Origin: Deltaproteobacteria bacterium ADurb.Bin207
GTDB taxonomy: Bacteria; Myxococcota_A; Polyangia; Polyangiales; Polyangiaceae
Assembly: GCA_002070115.1 (NCBI GenBank)
Contig: MWCO01000039.1
Location: forward strand, 1 to 52,959
Direction: 5' to 3'
DNA length: 52,959 nucleotides
Part shown: one piece after another, positions 16,522 to 26,484 of the stretch
Layout of the letters: every line of letters begins with the position of its first letter
Numbering within the stretch: position 1 is the first letter of the stretch
The notes under the pieces: generated by a model
What the model saw: the letters and a program-made list of their open reading frames with translations, nothing else
What the model was told of the DNA's origin: nothing
Database searches by the model: none
Made by a program: the position numbers and the translations under genes

Positions 16522-19500
16522 CTATCCACCATGCCCGACGGCCCGCAGCAAAGGCGTTGTCTCAGCGGAAAGCCCCCATAGGGTGATATCCCGCAGCACC
16601 GGATGCGCCAACAACGAAGAGGCCATCCGCTCCGCGGCCACCCCCGCCAAATCCCGATTCGAGCGCCATGCATGGTGAATGCTGGCGGTCCAATCCGCCG
16701 TCACGACATACGCACATCGCCAAGAAGCGAGGTGAATGGCGAAACGCCAGGCGATGGGATCCATGTCCAGGCGGGCCTCTTCCGCGATATCATCGAGTTT
16801 GCCCCGAGCCTTTCGACTCAAGGTTTTTTGCAACGTGGGCCGCCAGGTCGATGCGGGACCTTGTTTGGAAGGATGCAATCCGCCGCCATCCCATCCAGGC
16901 CGTCCCACCGCCAAAGCTCCGAATAGCCATCCGGTCAAGTCTTCGTTGTTGAGTTCATCCAGCCACGCCACACCCAGGGCCGCTTGAAACAATAGCCTGG
17001 TCAATCCCACAGCTTGATCCATGATAGGAAGTTGGTCGTATCCAGGGGGAAGGAGCAAAGCCGTGGGCGTCGCGGGGATGATTCTTGGTGTAGTCAACGA
17101 GGGTACATCGACATATACGTCGCAAGGAATGGCTCCAAACGCCCGGGCAAGACGGTCCACCAGCGCGCGCCGGGGATGGTTCGAGCGAGCCGACAACCGT
17201 GCAGCCGACGTCGAAGCAAGGCCGGAAGGGTCGAGACGCAGCAGTTTGGGCGCGGCCTCGTCGAGCACGGCCGCGATCTGCAGCAACGCCCCTTGTCCAG
17301 CGGCAGGGATCAGGTGGTTTTCCAGCATGGCACGGTCGAAGGCCATCGGTTGGGGGATAGGTTCCGCCAACGTGCGCGAACGATAGGCGCGCGTTCGTTC
17401 CGCGGGACCAATGCCCAGAAAAGCCAGGATTTCGTCAGCCACCAGCGCCTGAGGGCGACGACCGAGGGCTACCAACTCCCGATGCAAGGCCGTCATCGAA
17501 TGGGCCATCTTTTCCGTGGTTATCGTGGCAGGCTCGACCGAAAAAAGCCAGGAACGCAATTCCGTGGCGGCTTCCTCATGCGCGCCCAGGGTGGCGAGGG
17601 TGCCCGAAAGGGAAAGTACGGTCTCGACCCGCGATGGTTCGAGAGCCATGGCTTCTCGCAGTTTTCCAAGGCCTTCCCGTGGCCGCGACAGGCGCAGGGC
17701 CTCGAGACGGCCCATTTCCACAAGCCAGGCCGGTTGTTGGGGCAAACCCATGGCCTCGCTCAGGGAAACGATGTTGTTGAGTTGCTGCATGTAGGCGATA
17801 CACCCTTCGACGGTGGAGGTATCGTGTCGGGTGGAAAGCGCGTGGAAAGCGGAGAGATCCGATCCGGATAGGACGATGGACAGGTTGATCAGGCGGTCCC
17901 GCTCGAGGTTGTCTCCCAGGGCTTCGTGGACCAGCGCCAGGCGAGCGACCACGATTTTTCGTTCCGCGGGCTGGAGACGTTCGGCCCGGCTTTCCGCTTC
18001 CGCCGCTTTTTGCCGTGCCTCTGCCCATTTCGGTTGCGTATGGGCATGGGCTTCCGCCAGCACGAGCATGGCCTGGAGCTGGTGTGGAGGCTGATTGCTC
18101 AAGCCCAAGACGCTTTGCGCGACTTCCGCGGCTTCGAACCAGAGCTGCAGGGCGACACAAGCCTCGGCGAGTTCCAGAAGCGAAGGTACGTGCCCTGGCG
18201 CCCGATCCCGTACTTTTCGAAACGCCTCCACGGCTCCGTTGGGATCGTTCAGCACGTCGCGGGCGATTCTTCCCATGGCGCCTCCCACGAGCACCACCTG
18301 ATCGATATCATGAGCGCTATCGAGGGTTTTTCGTAGCGTATCGGCCAGATGGCCCGCATCCACGCCACGGTCCAACAAGGCGATGAGCCCCTGGCTCGCG
18401 TTCGGGTTATCCGGGTCATCGCGCAAGGCATCGACAAATAAGTCGAAGCTACGGCCGGGTTGGTTTTGAAGGGCGAGGGCTTCGGCTGCCGCGGCACGAT
18501 GGGCGGCGCGGATTTTTGCCTCTGCTTCAATTTTCGCCAAGGCAAGGTGCGCCTCGACCTCGATCTCGTTTTCACCCACGGTTTGCGCGATGCGGAGCAA
18601 GCCCCGGGCGGCGGTGAGCGAATGAGGCCATTGTTTCAAACAAGCCCGATAATGACCGAGAGCTTGTCGTGTGGCGGCAGCGTCTTCCTGTTCACCAAGG
18701 GCTTCGAGCTTCCAGGCCGCGGCCAGATGCAAAATTCCCGACAAAAAGGAGTCCGCGGCATGAAAAACCGCCAATTGAGCCAGGGAAGACGCTAGTTTAC
18801 GCCCCCAAGGCCCTTGCACAGGTAGCCCGGTCCACCGAAGAAGCGCTTCGTGAACCGCCAGATCGTGGGGCGCGAGCACCAGGAGTTCCTCGATCGTAGC
18901 CAACGCCGTCTCCGTCTTTTCAGCCGCTCCCTCCGCGGCCAGCGTTTCGTAATACAACGCTTCCCATAAGGCCCCCAGCTTCACCTGCGGGTCGGTGGTG
19001 ACATTCGCCTCATGATGAAGAAGATGGGCCAGTTCTTCCCACCGCTCGAGTTTCCGCAAAGAATGCTCGAGCATTCGCAATGCTGGCATCTGACGCGGAT
19101 CTTGCTCGACCACGGTCTGCAACAGGGCCGCGGCCTTGGCGTGGTCCCGTTGTCGCTGCTGAAGCTCCGCTAATTGCATGGAATACATGAGTTTTTCGGC
19201 ATTCGACGACGCTGCGATCCTCTTTTCCAGCACGGGAGTCAATTCGGTGGGCTTGCCCCTTCGCTCCTGCACCCAAACAAGTCGTTCGAAACTAGCCGCA
19301 TCCGAGGGAACCAGCGCCAACGCCTGCGTCAAGGCCATCAGGGCCGCATCCAGATCATCGAGCCGATCGTCGAAAATCTCCGCTGCTTGAACCAAAAGGC
19401 GGCTTCTGGCGTGAGGATGGGACATCTGGGAGGCAAGATCCATCAGCATTTCCGCCGCCTTCCGATGCTCCCCGAGGCTGAGCAAAATCCGTGGAATCTC

Positions 19501-21873
19501 GATAGGGGGCGCCGGATGCTCCGGATCATGGCGCGCGGCATCACGATACGCCTGCACGGCATCCAGGGGACGATGGAGCTGTTCTTCCAACAATGCGGCC
19601 ATTTCCATGCAAAGGGAGAAGGCGGCGGGTCCCTTTCGTGTATGCTTGAGCAGCAAACGGAGTTGTTCGACGGCCTGTTCGATGCGCCCGGTCTGCCGAT
19701 TGACATACCATGCTGCACGCAACGCCAGGGGATCACCAGGACTGCGCGCCAACACACGGCCAATCCATTGCATGGCCGCATCCGCATCGCCGATTTCGTC
19801 GGCGGTCAAGTGGGCCGCACGAAGCAGCAACGTTCGCTGCAAAGAGGGGTCTTGTACGATATCCGCCTCCTTCACCAAGGTCTGCACCAGCACATCGACC
19901 TGCCCAGCGAGGTTGGCGCATCGCTGCAATCCAAGCAGAGCCGAACGACGACGGTCGTCCAACTCCACGATACGACGATAGGCGTCCATGGCGCGGGTGG
20001 GATGGCGCAATTCATCTTCCCAGATGATGGCGACTTTTTCGAGACAGGCGATTCGACGCTCTTTGTCGGTGGCGAGGATGGCTGCTTGCTCGTAAAGGTC
20101 GATTCGTTCGCGAGCGCGATGAGTGTGGGCATCGTTGTCCGATGATTGCGGATGGGCGAGAAGGCTAGCCAAGCCATCGAAAGCGTCGGTATTCGAGGAA
20201 TCACAAGCCCAGGCCGCCCGGTACAAGGATTCGGCCCTTTTGACATCGCGAAGTTTGGTTTCGGCGATACGGGCGGCGCGGACCAAGGCGTCGGCACGCT
20301 CTTTTTCGTGGGCGAGCCGCGCGCTTTCCGATGTCCAATACTCCACCCGCTCGTGGTGACGGTTCAGCGCTTGCAACGCGCGGTCGAGACGGTCGCGCGA
20401 GGCGCGATCGTCGGCGTCCACGGCAAGGAGTTGGTGGCAATGACGGACCACGCTGTCATGGTCGCCCAAAAGCTCGTAGGTTTCGGAGAGGCGACGATGT
20501 TCATGGCATCGTCGCGCCGGGTTTTGCACCAATTCGAGGAGTTTTTCGCGGGCTTCGGTGGCGCCCCGGGGGCGTCCGAGTTCCGCGTGGAGTCTCGCCA
20601 ATTCCTGCAGCGCGCTTTGTCGGGTGTCCACGGGGGCTTGGGTGCGTTCCGCGGCACGGGCATGCAGCGTGATGGCGAGGTTGGCGTCCTCGAGTTTTTC
20701 CGAGGCCAGGCGTCCGGCGGCGTATTCGAGACGTGCGGCTCGGCTGGCGTCCGGCTCGGTGGCGGCTTGCCGGGACCAGGCGTTGACCAACGCTTCCGTG
20801 GAACGTTGAAGCCATAGATGTCGCGCATAGGCGTAACGCACCGATGCGTTACCAAAAGCCTGGGCCATGGCGAGTTCGAGGGCCGCGCGGGCGGCGTCAT
20901 GCTTGCCTGCCGCATTGAGCAGCGCTGCCCGTTCGACATGGAGCCAGGCGGAAAGGGTTGGCTCGGCCGTAAAGGCGGAAGCCATATCCTCCAACACTCC
21001 CCCGAGGGCTGGAGCTACACCGGTTTGTACTCGAAACTGGGCCTGAAGCACGCTTTCGCACCCTCGTAACGCGCCGGGATGAGCGGGTTGGATCGAGAGC
21101 GCCTGGCGATAAAACGCCTGGGCGTCTTCCAATCTCGAGGCATTTCGATATAATTCCGCGGTTTGTAGGGCCCGGGTCAACCGCTGGGGGTCATCCCTCG
21201 CCAGCCGCGCTTGCGTTTGCACCAATTCGAGGGCGGGGCCCAACGGACGTGCGGGAGTGAACCATCGGGCCACGAAAATCGCCGCTTCCACATCGGGCGC
21301 CACCTCACAGGCTTTGCGTGCCTGCGCCAACGCCTCGCCTCGATCCCCCGAATAAGCATCCAGCGCCATCGAAAGCTCGACCAACGCTCGGGACAACGCC
21401 ACGGGGGTTCCGCTGTTTTCGAGAACCTGCGCCCGTCGCGCCAACTCCACGACCAGATCGTCTTGGTGGTCCAACAACCCAGGCGCCTCGGGACGCATGC
21501 TGGCTGGCGCTGGACGTGGCACCGAAGGGGGAGATACGGAAGGACTCGGCACCAGCGGTATTTCCGGATCGGTCACCTCGACCAACGCGTCGTCGTCCAA
21601 CTCGATAGCCGATTCCATCGGCATCCGCATCGTCTGGATGGTGCGACCCGCGGCTACCGGAGGCTGGGAAGGCGTGATCACAGTGGGCATTTTCCCCACG
21701 ATCGACGGCGGTCTGGGTGTGCCAAGTGCCAACGTTTTGAACGTCTGGGCGGATGATTTGGGATTGGTCTCGAGCCCGTCGTCCCACCCATCTTCATCGG
21801 GGGCAGACGATGGCCGTTTCGGGTCTTTGTTTCGTGTGGTCATGGTGGTGGGCCGCAGAATGAAGCGTATCAT
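16522..21873 (-). CDS. Giant TPR-repeat protein (1783 aa)
   Basis: No signal peptide or membrane helix is seen, so it is probably cytoplasmic. The first 150 residues are low-complexity, Pro/Ser/Asp-rich. From about 150 to 1450 the chain is an almost continuous array of TPR-like helix pairs of 34-40 residues with the usual W/L-G/Y-A-P spacing, many containing ALA, AYR and ARLL steps typical of bacterial tetratricopeptide superhelices. The last 300 residues are less repetitive (contains PPGYDQLPIMDQAVGLTRLLF) and may be a globular domain of unknown type. Such giant TPR proteins are frequent in Myxococcota, with no assigned role; the array likely scaffolds protein complexes. Start may be ATG 21873 or 21843; neither has a clear ribosome site. 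Confidence 0.85.
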   Translation of the reverse strand: MIRFILRPTTMTTRNKDPKRPSSAPDEDGWDDGLETNPKSSAQTFKTLALGTPRPPSIVGKMPTVITPSQPPVAAGRTIQTMRMPMESAIELDDDALVEVTDPEIPLVPSPSVSPPSVPRPAPASMRPEAPGLLDHQDDLVVELARRAQVLENSGTPVALSRALVELSMALDAYSGDRGEALAQARKACEVAPDVEAAIFVARWFTPARPLGPALELVQTQARLARDDPQRLTRALQTAELYRNASRLEDAQAFYRQALSIQPAHPGALRGCESVLQAQFRVQTGVAPALGGVLEDMASAFTAEPTLSAWLHVERAALLNAAGKHDAARAALELAMAQAFGNASVRYAYARHLWLQRSTEALVNAWSRQAATEPDASRAARLEYAAGRLASEKLEDANLAITLHARAAERTQAPVDTRQSALQELARLHAELGRPRGATEAREKLLELVQNPARRCHEHRRLSETYELLGDHDSVVRHCHQLLAVDADDRASRDRLDRALQALNRHHERVEYWTSESARLAHEKERADALVRAARIAETKLRDVKRAESLYRAAWACDSSNTDAFDGLASLLAHPQSSDNDAHTHRARERIDLYEQAAILATDKERRIACLEKVAIIWEDELRHPTRAMDAYRRIVELDDRRRSALLGLQRCANLAGQVDVLVQTLVKEADIVQDPSLQRTLLLRAAHLTADEIGDADAAMQWIGRVLARSPGDPLALRAAWYVNRQTGRIEQAVEQLRLLLKHTRKGPAAFSLCMEMAALLEEQLHRPLDAVQAYRDAARHDPEHPAPPIEIPRILLSLGEHRKAAEMLMDLASQMSHPHARSRLLVQAAEIFDDRLDDLDAALMALTQALALVPSDAASFERLVWVQERRGKPTELTPVLEKRIAASSNAEKLMYSMQLAELQQRQRDHAKAAALLQTVVEQDPRQMPALRMLEHSLRKLERWEELAHLLHHEANVTTDPQVKLGALWEALYYETLAAEGAAEKTETALATIEELLVLAPHDLAVHEALLRWTGLPVQGPWGRKLASSLAQLAVFHAADSFLSGILHLAAAWKLEALGEQEDAAATRQALGHYRACLKQWPHSLTAARGLLRIAQTVGENEIEVEAHLALAKIEAEAKIRAAHRAAAAEALALQNQPGRSFDLFVDALRDDPDNPNASQGLIALLDRGVDAGHLADTLRKTLDSAHDIDQVVLVGGAMGRIARDVLNDPNGAVEAFRKVRDRAPGHVPSLLELAEACVALQLWFEAAEVAQSVLGLSNQPPHQLQAMLVLAEAHAHTQPKWAEARQKAAEAESRAERLQPAERKIVVARLALVHEALGDNLERDRLINLSIVLSGSDLSAFHALSTRHDTSTVEGCIAYMQQLNNIVSLSEAMGLPQQPAWLVEMGRLEALRLSRPREGLGKLREAMALEPSRVETVLSLSGTLATLGAHEEAATELRSWLFSVEPATITTEKMAHSMTALHRELVALGRRPQALVADEILAFLGIGPAERTRAYRSRTLAEPIPQPMAFDRAMLENHLIPAAGQGALLQIAAVLDEAAPKLLRLDPSGLASTSAARLSARSNHPRRALVDRLARAFGAIPCDVYVDVPSLTTPRIIPATPTALLLPPGYDQLPIMDQAVGLTRLLFQAALGVAWLDELNNEDLTGWLFGALAVGRPGWDGGGLHPSKQGPASTWRPTLQKTLSRKARGKLDDIAEEARLDMDPIAWRFAIHLASWRCAYVVTADWTASIHHAWRSNRDLAGVAAERMASSLLAHPVLRDITLWGLSAETTPLLRAVGHGG

Positions 21874-22250
21874 GATTTACCGGTCGAGGTGGAGAGGGGG
21901 AAGCAAGTTGTAGAGGAAAGAAAATACAGGGCGGCTTACCCAGGTCTGCTCGAAGGAAAAAATAGAAATATAGTAATTATTTCAGTAGGTTACAGTATGA
22001 TCGCGGGATGGGAAGCCGAAAAATACGGTGACGGTGGAAGAAAAACCAATATGAACATGGGTTCAATTAATGATTTGAGGTTTCATTATCCTGATCTAGG
22101 GTTCATACGATGAACCGTTCCCCCATCGATGCCCTGGCCGGGTTGCCGAGATGACCGTTCGTACGCGATGGTCGTGCATCGAAGCAAGCGCCCATGGCTC
22201 CAAAGGAAACGGCAAGCTTATTCCACGATACGCGTGTATTGGTTATCATC
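21874..22250. other. Divergent intergenic region upstream of the RND operon
   Basis: This 377-bp gap separates the TPR gene (minus) from the efflux operon (plus). A 74-codon frame inside it (21889-22113) has no similarity and is not called. The centre is AT-rich, with a weak boundary motif at 21971-22000 (TAGTAATTATTTCAG). The notable feature is the perfect palindrome at 22100-22116, listed separately. Confidence 0.5.
22073..22116 (+). promoter_or_regulatory. Candidate promoter and TetR operator of the RND efflux operon
   Basis: Bases 22100-22116 form a perfect inverted repeat, GGTTCAT-ACG-ATGAACC (7-base arms). TetR-family dimers typically bind palindromes of this size. A TTGAGG hexamer (about 22074) and TAGGGT spaced about 16 bases later could be -35/-10 boxes, so the palindrome would overlap the -10/start region, a repressing position. 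It lies 135 bases upstream of the adaptor start. The TetR gene is the last gene of the operon. Promoter boxes are weak; the palindrome is certain. Confidence 0.5.
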
Positions 22251-23348
22251 ATGAAATTACGTGAAATTTTGTTTCTTGGCGCGATGGCGGCGTTGGTTCC
22301 GTTCGCGGTCGGCTGTGAGAATCACGGTGCCAAAGCGGCGCTTCCCTCTGTTGCGTCCGCGCAACCCGTGCCCGTTCGTGTCGTCAAACCCGAGACCCAA
22401 TCGTTGTCGGGAGAGAGCCGGGTGACGTCCAGCCTTCGATCGAAAAGCGAAGCGATCTTGAGCGCGAAGTATACGGGTACGATCATATTCCTCGAGGTGC
22501 AGGTGGGCGATCGGGTCAAAGCCGGTCAAGCACTCGTGCGCCTGGACGCGTCGATGGCGGCGATCGCGTTGCAGAATGCGAAAGCAGCGGACCGTCTTGC
22601 CCAGGCGAATCTGGCCAATGCAAAGACGGAACTCGAGCGGGCGAAAGCGCTTCGTGAGCAGGGGGCGCTTTCCGATGCCAATTTCGACAAGCTGAACATG
22701 GCGCATGATATTGCGTCGGCACAAGCGGATCAGGCCAAGGCGGCGATTCGGATGGCGAGTCAGCAGATCAGCGATGCGACGATCGTGGCGCCGTTTGCGG
22801 GGGTTGTCTCCGCGCGTTTCAGAAATCCCGGTGATACGGTGAGTCTCATGCCGCCCACCCCCGTGCTTTCGCTTGTGGATCCCGACCATCTCGAAGTGAA
22901 AATGGCAGTGCCCGAGGCCTTGGTGCCGCGGCTTCGTGTGGGGGATGTGCTGGGGGCCACCGCCAGCCCGTTGGATACGGCGTTTCAGGTTCGTGTCAGC
23001 GCGTTGGGGGCGACGGTCGATCCGATGACACGCACGGTGGAAGTATTGGCAGACGTGATGGAGCCGATGGATCCGAACTTGAAGCCAGGAGCGCTTGCGA
23101 CGGTGGATCTGGCGGGTTCGAAGGTTTTGGCAGGGTTGTATTTGCCGTCGGCAGCGGTTCATAAAGCCGACGGTCAGTCTTTCGTGTATGTGGTGAAGGA
23201 AGGAAAATTACAACGAAAACAGGTAGTTATAGCACCGATCCGTCCTGGGACGATCCTTGTCACCGATGGTTTGCGTTCTGACGATCAGGTGGCTCTCGAC
23301 ATGGTGGAACTGGCGGAGGGGCAGACCGTTCGCCCCTTGTCGAACTGA
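22251..23348 (+). CDS. RND efflux periplasmic adaptor lipoprotein (MFP)
   Basis: Membrane-fusion subunit linking an inner-membrane RND pump to an outer-membrane channel. ATG 22251 yields a lipoprotein signal ending FAVGC. Family features in order: a barrel/lipoyl half motif (YTGTIIFLEVQVGDRVKAGQ), a helical hairpin rich in Ala/Gln/Lys (about residues 95-165), the second lipoyl half (ISDATIVAPFAGVVSARF), then the beta-barrel and membrane-proximal domains (GALATVDLAG, LPSAAV). The typical length of about 365 residues is kept. The pump gene follows after 12 bp and TetR after that, so all three are probably one transcript. No outer-membrane TolC homologue is present in the window. Confidence 0.93.
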   Translation: MKLREILFLGAMAALVPFAVGCENHGAKAALPSVASAQPVPVRVVKPETQSLSGESRVTSSLRSKSEAILSAKYTGTIIFLEVQVGDRVKAGQALVRLDASMAAIALQNAKAADRLAQANLANAKTELERAKALREQGALSDANFDKLNMAHDIASAQADQAKAAIRMASQQISDATIVAPFAGVVSARFRNPGDTVSLMPPTPVLSLVDPDHLEVKMAVPEALVPRLRVGDVLGATASPLDTAFQVRVSALGATVDPMTRTVEVLADVMEPMDPNLKPGALATVDLAGSKVLAGLYLPSAAVHKADGQSFVYVVKEGKLQRKQVVIAPIRPGTILVTDGLRSDDQVALDMVELAEGQTVRPLSN

Positions 23349-23360
23349 CGATCGGAGGCT

Positions 23361-26300
23361 GTGTTGGATCCTATCAAGCTATTCATTCGCCGACCGATTT
23401 TCACCGCGATGCTGCTACTCGCCCTCGTCGTTTTCGGTTTATTTTCCTGGCCGAAGATGGGCGTGGACATGATGCCGGACATGGATATTCCGGTGGTCAC
23501 GGTGGTTACCGTGCTGCCGGGGGCCGATCCGGAGACCATCGAGAAGGACGTGACGGAACCGTTGGAAGAGGTATTCAACACGCTTCCGGGGCTTCATACG
23601 CTCACCTCGGTCAACGTCGAGAACGTATCCCAGATCATCATCCGATTCGATATGGAGCGCGATATCGATGTAGCTGCTCAGGATATTCGGGATCGGGTGC
23701 AATCGACGCTGTCCAAGCTGCCGACGGACATTCAGACGCCTTTGATTCAGAAGTTGGATCCCGGGGCGATGCCCATTCTCACCTTGGCGTTCAGTGGTCC
23801 GTTGTCGGCGGAGCGGATGTCGAATTTTGCGGAAGATGAACTGAAGCCAGCGCTGCAGCAGATCAACGGCGTGGGGACGGTGACGATTTTCGGTGATCAG
23901 CAGAGCGAGGTGCGCATTACGTTGGATCCGACGAGGTTGCGGGCGCATGGGCTCACGCCGTTGGATGCGGTGGGTGCGGTTCGGGCGCAAGATCTCGATT
24001 TATCCAGTGGAAGAACCGCCGAATCTCATGTCGAAAGGATTGTGAAACTCAAGGCGGAGGCACGCTCTGTCGAGGAATTGCGGACGCTCGTTTTGTCCAG
24101 CCCAATGGGAATCCCCGTGCGGCTTGGCGAGGTGGCGGACGTGACCCAGGGGCCGGCGGAGCCGCGCAGTCTGGCGCGTCTTGGGTCTTCTGCCGCAATT
24201 GGCTTGACCGTGACCAAGCAATCGGGGGCCAATACGGTTCAGGTCGTATCCAATATCCTGGCGGGTATTGCGGGGCTTCAGCAGCGTTTGCCCGAAGGCT
24301 GTGAATTGCAGGTCGTTCACGACGATTCGAAGTATATTCGAAGTTCCATCACCGCGGTGCAGGAGGACATGGGCATTGGGGGTGTGTTGGCGGTGGTGGT
24401 GGTGCTCATTTTTTTGCGCAATTGGCGCTCGACCCTGGTGTCCGCGGTGGCGCTTCCCACCTCGGTCATTGGCACCTTCGCATTCATGCACTTGCTGGGA
24501 TTTACGTTCAATATCGTTACGATGCTCGCGTTGACGCTGTCGATCGGTCTATTGATCGACGATGCGATCGTGGTCATCGAGAACGTGGTGCGGCATCTGG
24601 AAAACGGGGTGCCGCCGATGCGCGCGGCTGCGGAGGGAACGCGTCAGATTGCGATTGCGGTTCTTGCGGTCACCCTTTCGGTGGTGGCCATGTTTCTTCC
24701 CGTAGCGTTCATGAGCGGCATTATTGGGCGTGTATTCGTGCAATTTGGGGTCACGGTGGTAGTGGCCGTGATGATTTCTTACGCCGTATCGATGACGTTG
24801 ACACCGATGATGTCGTCGCGGGTGCTCAGGGAGGAGGGAAGGTTGGATCGGTGGGTTTGGCGTCTGGTGGAGCGCGTAATATCGGCCATGGAACGGGTGT
24901 ATCGTTCCGTATTGGGGGCGTTGTTGCGCCATCGGGCCTTTACGTTGCTCAGTGCGGTGGCGTTATTGGCGGTATCCGTGTTCATGGCGACGCGGCTCGA
25001 GTTTTCTTTCATTCCCAAGCAGGATATGTCGAGTGTGAAGGTGAGTTTGGAGCTTCCGCCGGGCAGTCGGTTGGAAGAAACGGGGCGGCAACTGGCGGAT
25101 ATCGCGGCCATCATCCAGAAGATTCCGGGGGTGCGCTCGACGTTCATCACCGCCGGAGGAGGCGTCAAGGAAGAAGTCAACAAGGGGGATGTGCTCGTCA
25201 CCTTGGAGCCGATTCGTGAAAGAAGCTATTCGCAACAGGACTTGCAAAAATACCTTCGAGCGACGCTGAAAGCGGTTCCGGGAACGATGATTTCCGTGGT
25301 GGATGGCTCTTCGATAGCCGGTGGGCTGGGGCGTCCCCAAGATATCCAATTCGAATTGCGGGGCACGGATTGGGAGGCGGTGCTGGCGGCGGCCACGAAA
25401 GTGGAGGCGGCGATGAAAGCGAATCCCATGTTCGTGGATGTGGATATGAGTTATCGCGCGGGAAAGCCGCAGCTCGATGTGCTCGTGGATCGGGAAAGGG
25501 CGGCTTCCCTTGGCATTCTCGCGGCTCCCCTCGGTCAGTCGCTGCGCGTGCTGCTCGGAAGAGACAAGGTGGGTGATTTTCGGCAAGGGGGAAGGACTTC
25601 GGAGATCAAGGTCATGCTTCCCGACGACGTGCTTGCGGACCCCCTTGCGCTAGGATCCGTGCAAGTTCGCACACTTATGGGTACGTTGGTGGAACTTCGT
25701 AACGTGGCCAAGCTGGTGGATGGCACGAGCGCGGGGCAGATCGACCATGGGGCGCAGGTGCGTCAGATTACGATGTTGGCGAACCTTCAGGGAGCGAGTT
25801 TGAGCGAGGGAATGCGCTTTTTGAATGAGTTTGCGACCGCGGAGTTTCCGCCTACGGTAAAAACGGGATTCACGGGGATGGGAGGTGAGCTTGGCGATGC
25901 GATGAAAGAGTTCGTCATGGCCATTTTCATGGGCGTTATCCTTCTTTACATTATTCTGGCCGCGCAATTCGAGAGCCTCATTCATCCGTTATCCATCATG
26001 ATGGCTCTTCCGTTGGCGGTGATTGGGGCTTTGGGAGCGCTATTTCTCGTGAATCAGGATATGTCGTTATTCGCGATGATCGGTATGGTCATGCTGCTCG
26101 GGCTCGTGGCCAAAAACGGGATTCTTCTCATCGAGTTTACGAATCAGCTTCGCGAAAAAGGCCATGGTGTGCATGAAGCCTTGCTGGAAGCCGGTCCCGT
26201 GCGTCTGCGCCCCATTTTGATGACCACGGTAGCGATGATCGCGGGGATGACTCCGGTGGCTTTGGCTCGGGGAGACGGTGCGGAGACGCGGGTGCCGATG

Positions 26301-26483
26301 GCGATTGCCATCATTGGCGGGCTGATCACGTCGACTTTTCTTACCTTGGGGATTGTACCGGTGGTGTATTCGGTGCTCGACGGGGTGCGGGCTCGGTTGG
26401 GAGCGTTGTGGAGCCGCGGAAAAAAAGCAGCAAAAATGCCCGTGGTGGATGCCTCCTCAGCCAAGGTGGATGAAGGAGCGTAA
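23361..26483 (+). CDS. RND-family efflux pump, inner-membrane transporter
   Basis: AcrB/MexB-type proton antiporter of 1040 residues, the normal length. N terminus LDPIKLFIRRPIFTAMLLL is the classic first membrane helix; two large periplasmic loops and twelve membrane segments are evident. Family motifs: PGADPETIEKDV, GVGTVTIFG-type porter block, and the helix-4 region LTLSIGLLIDDAIVVIENV carrying the paired Asp residues of the proton relay, followed by the MxPVAFMSGIIG helix. GGAGG (23354-23358) sits only 2 bases before GTG 23361, so TTG at 23364 may be the true start. Substrates cannot be told; the lipoprotein adaptor and TetR partner suggest drugs, solvents or lipids. The stop is one base before the TetR ATG. 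Confidence 0.95.
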   Translation: MLDPIKLFIRRPIFTAMLLLALVVFGLFSWPKMGVDMMPDMDIPVVTVVTVLPGADPETIEKDVTEPLEEVFNTLPGLHTLTSVNVENVSQIIIRFDMERDIDVAAQDIRDRVQSTLSKLPTDIQTPLIQKLDPGAMPILTLAFSGPLSAERMSNFAEDELKPALQQINGVGTVTIFGDQQSEVRITLDPTRLRAHGLTPLDAVGAVRAQDLDLSSGRTAESHVERIVKLKAEARSVEELRTLVLSSPMGIPVRLGEVADVTQGPAEPRSLARLGSSAAIGLTVTKQSGANTVQVVSNILAGIAGLQQRLPEGCELQVVHDDSKYIRSSITAVQEDMGIGGVLAVVVVLIFLRNWRSTLVSAVALPTSVIGTFAFMHLLGFTFNIVTMLALTLSIGLLIDDAIVVIENVVRHLENGVPPMRAAAEGTRQIAIAVLAVTLSVVAMFLPVAFMSGIIGRVFVQFGVTVVVAVMISYAVSMTLTPMMSSRVLREEGRLDRWVWRLVERVISAMERVYRSVLGALLRHRAFTLLSAVALLAVSVFMATRLEFSFIPKQDMSSVKVSLELPPGSRLEETGRQLADIAAIIQKIPGVRSTFITAGGGVKEEVNKGDVLVTLEPIRERSYSQQDLQKYLRATLKAVPGTMISVVDGSSIAGGLGRPQDIQFELRGTDWEAVLAAATKVEAAMKANPMFVDVDMSYRAGKPQLDVLVDRERAASLGILAAPLGQSLRVLLGRDKVGDFRQGGRTSEIKVMLPDDVLADPLALGSVQVRTLMGTLVELRNVAKLVDGTSAGQIDHGAQVRQITMLANLQGASLSEGMRFLNEFATAEFPPTVKTGFTGMGGELGDAMKEFVMAIFMGVILLYIILAAQFESLIHPLSIMMALPLAVIGALGALFLVNQDMSLFAMIGMVMLLGLVAKNGILLIEFTNQLREKGHGVHEALLEAGPVRLRPILMTTVAMIAGMTPVALARGDGAETRVPMAIAIIGGLITSTFLTLGIVPVVYSVLDGVRARLGALWSRGKKAAKMPVVDASSAKVDEGA

Positions 26484-26484
26484 G

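Noticed and set aside
21889..22113. Small open frame of 74 codons in the divergent gap
   Set aside because: No ribosome site or similarity; it spans the operator region.
24422..25219. Plus-strand Gly-rich open frame of 265 codons
   Set aside because: Out-of-frame reading of the RND pump gene.
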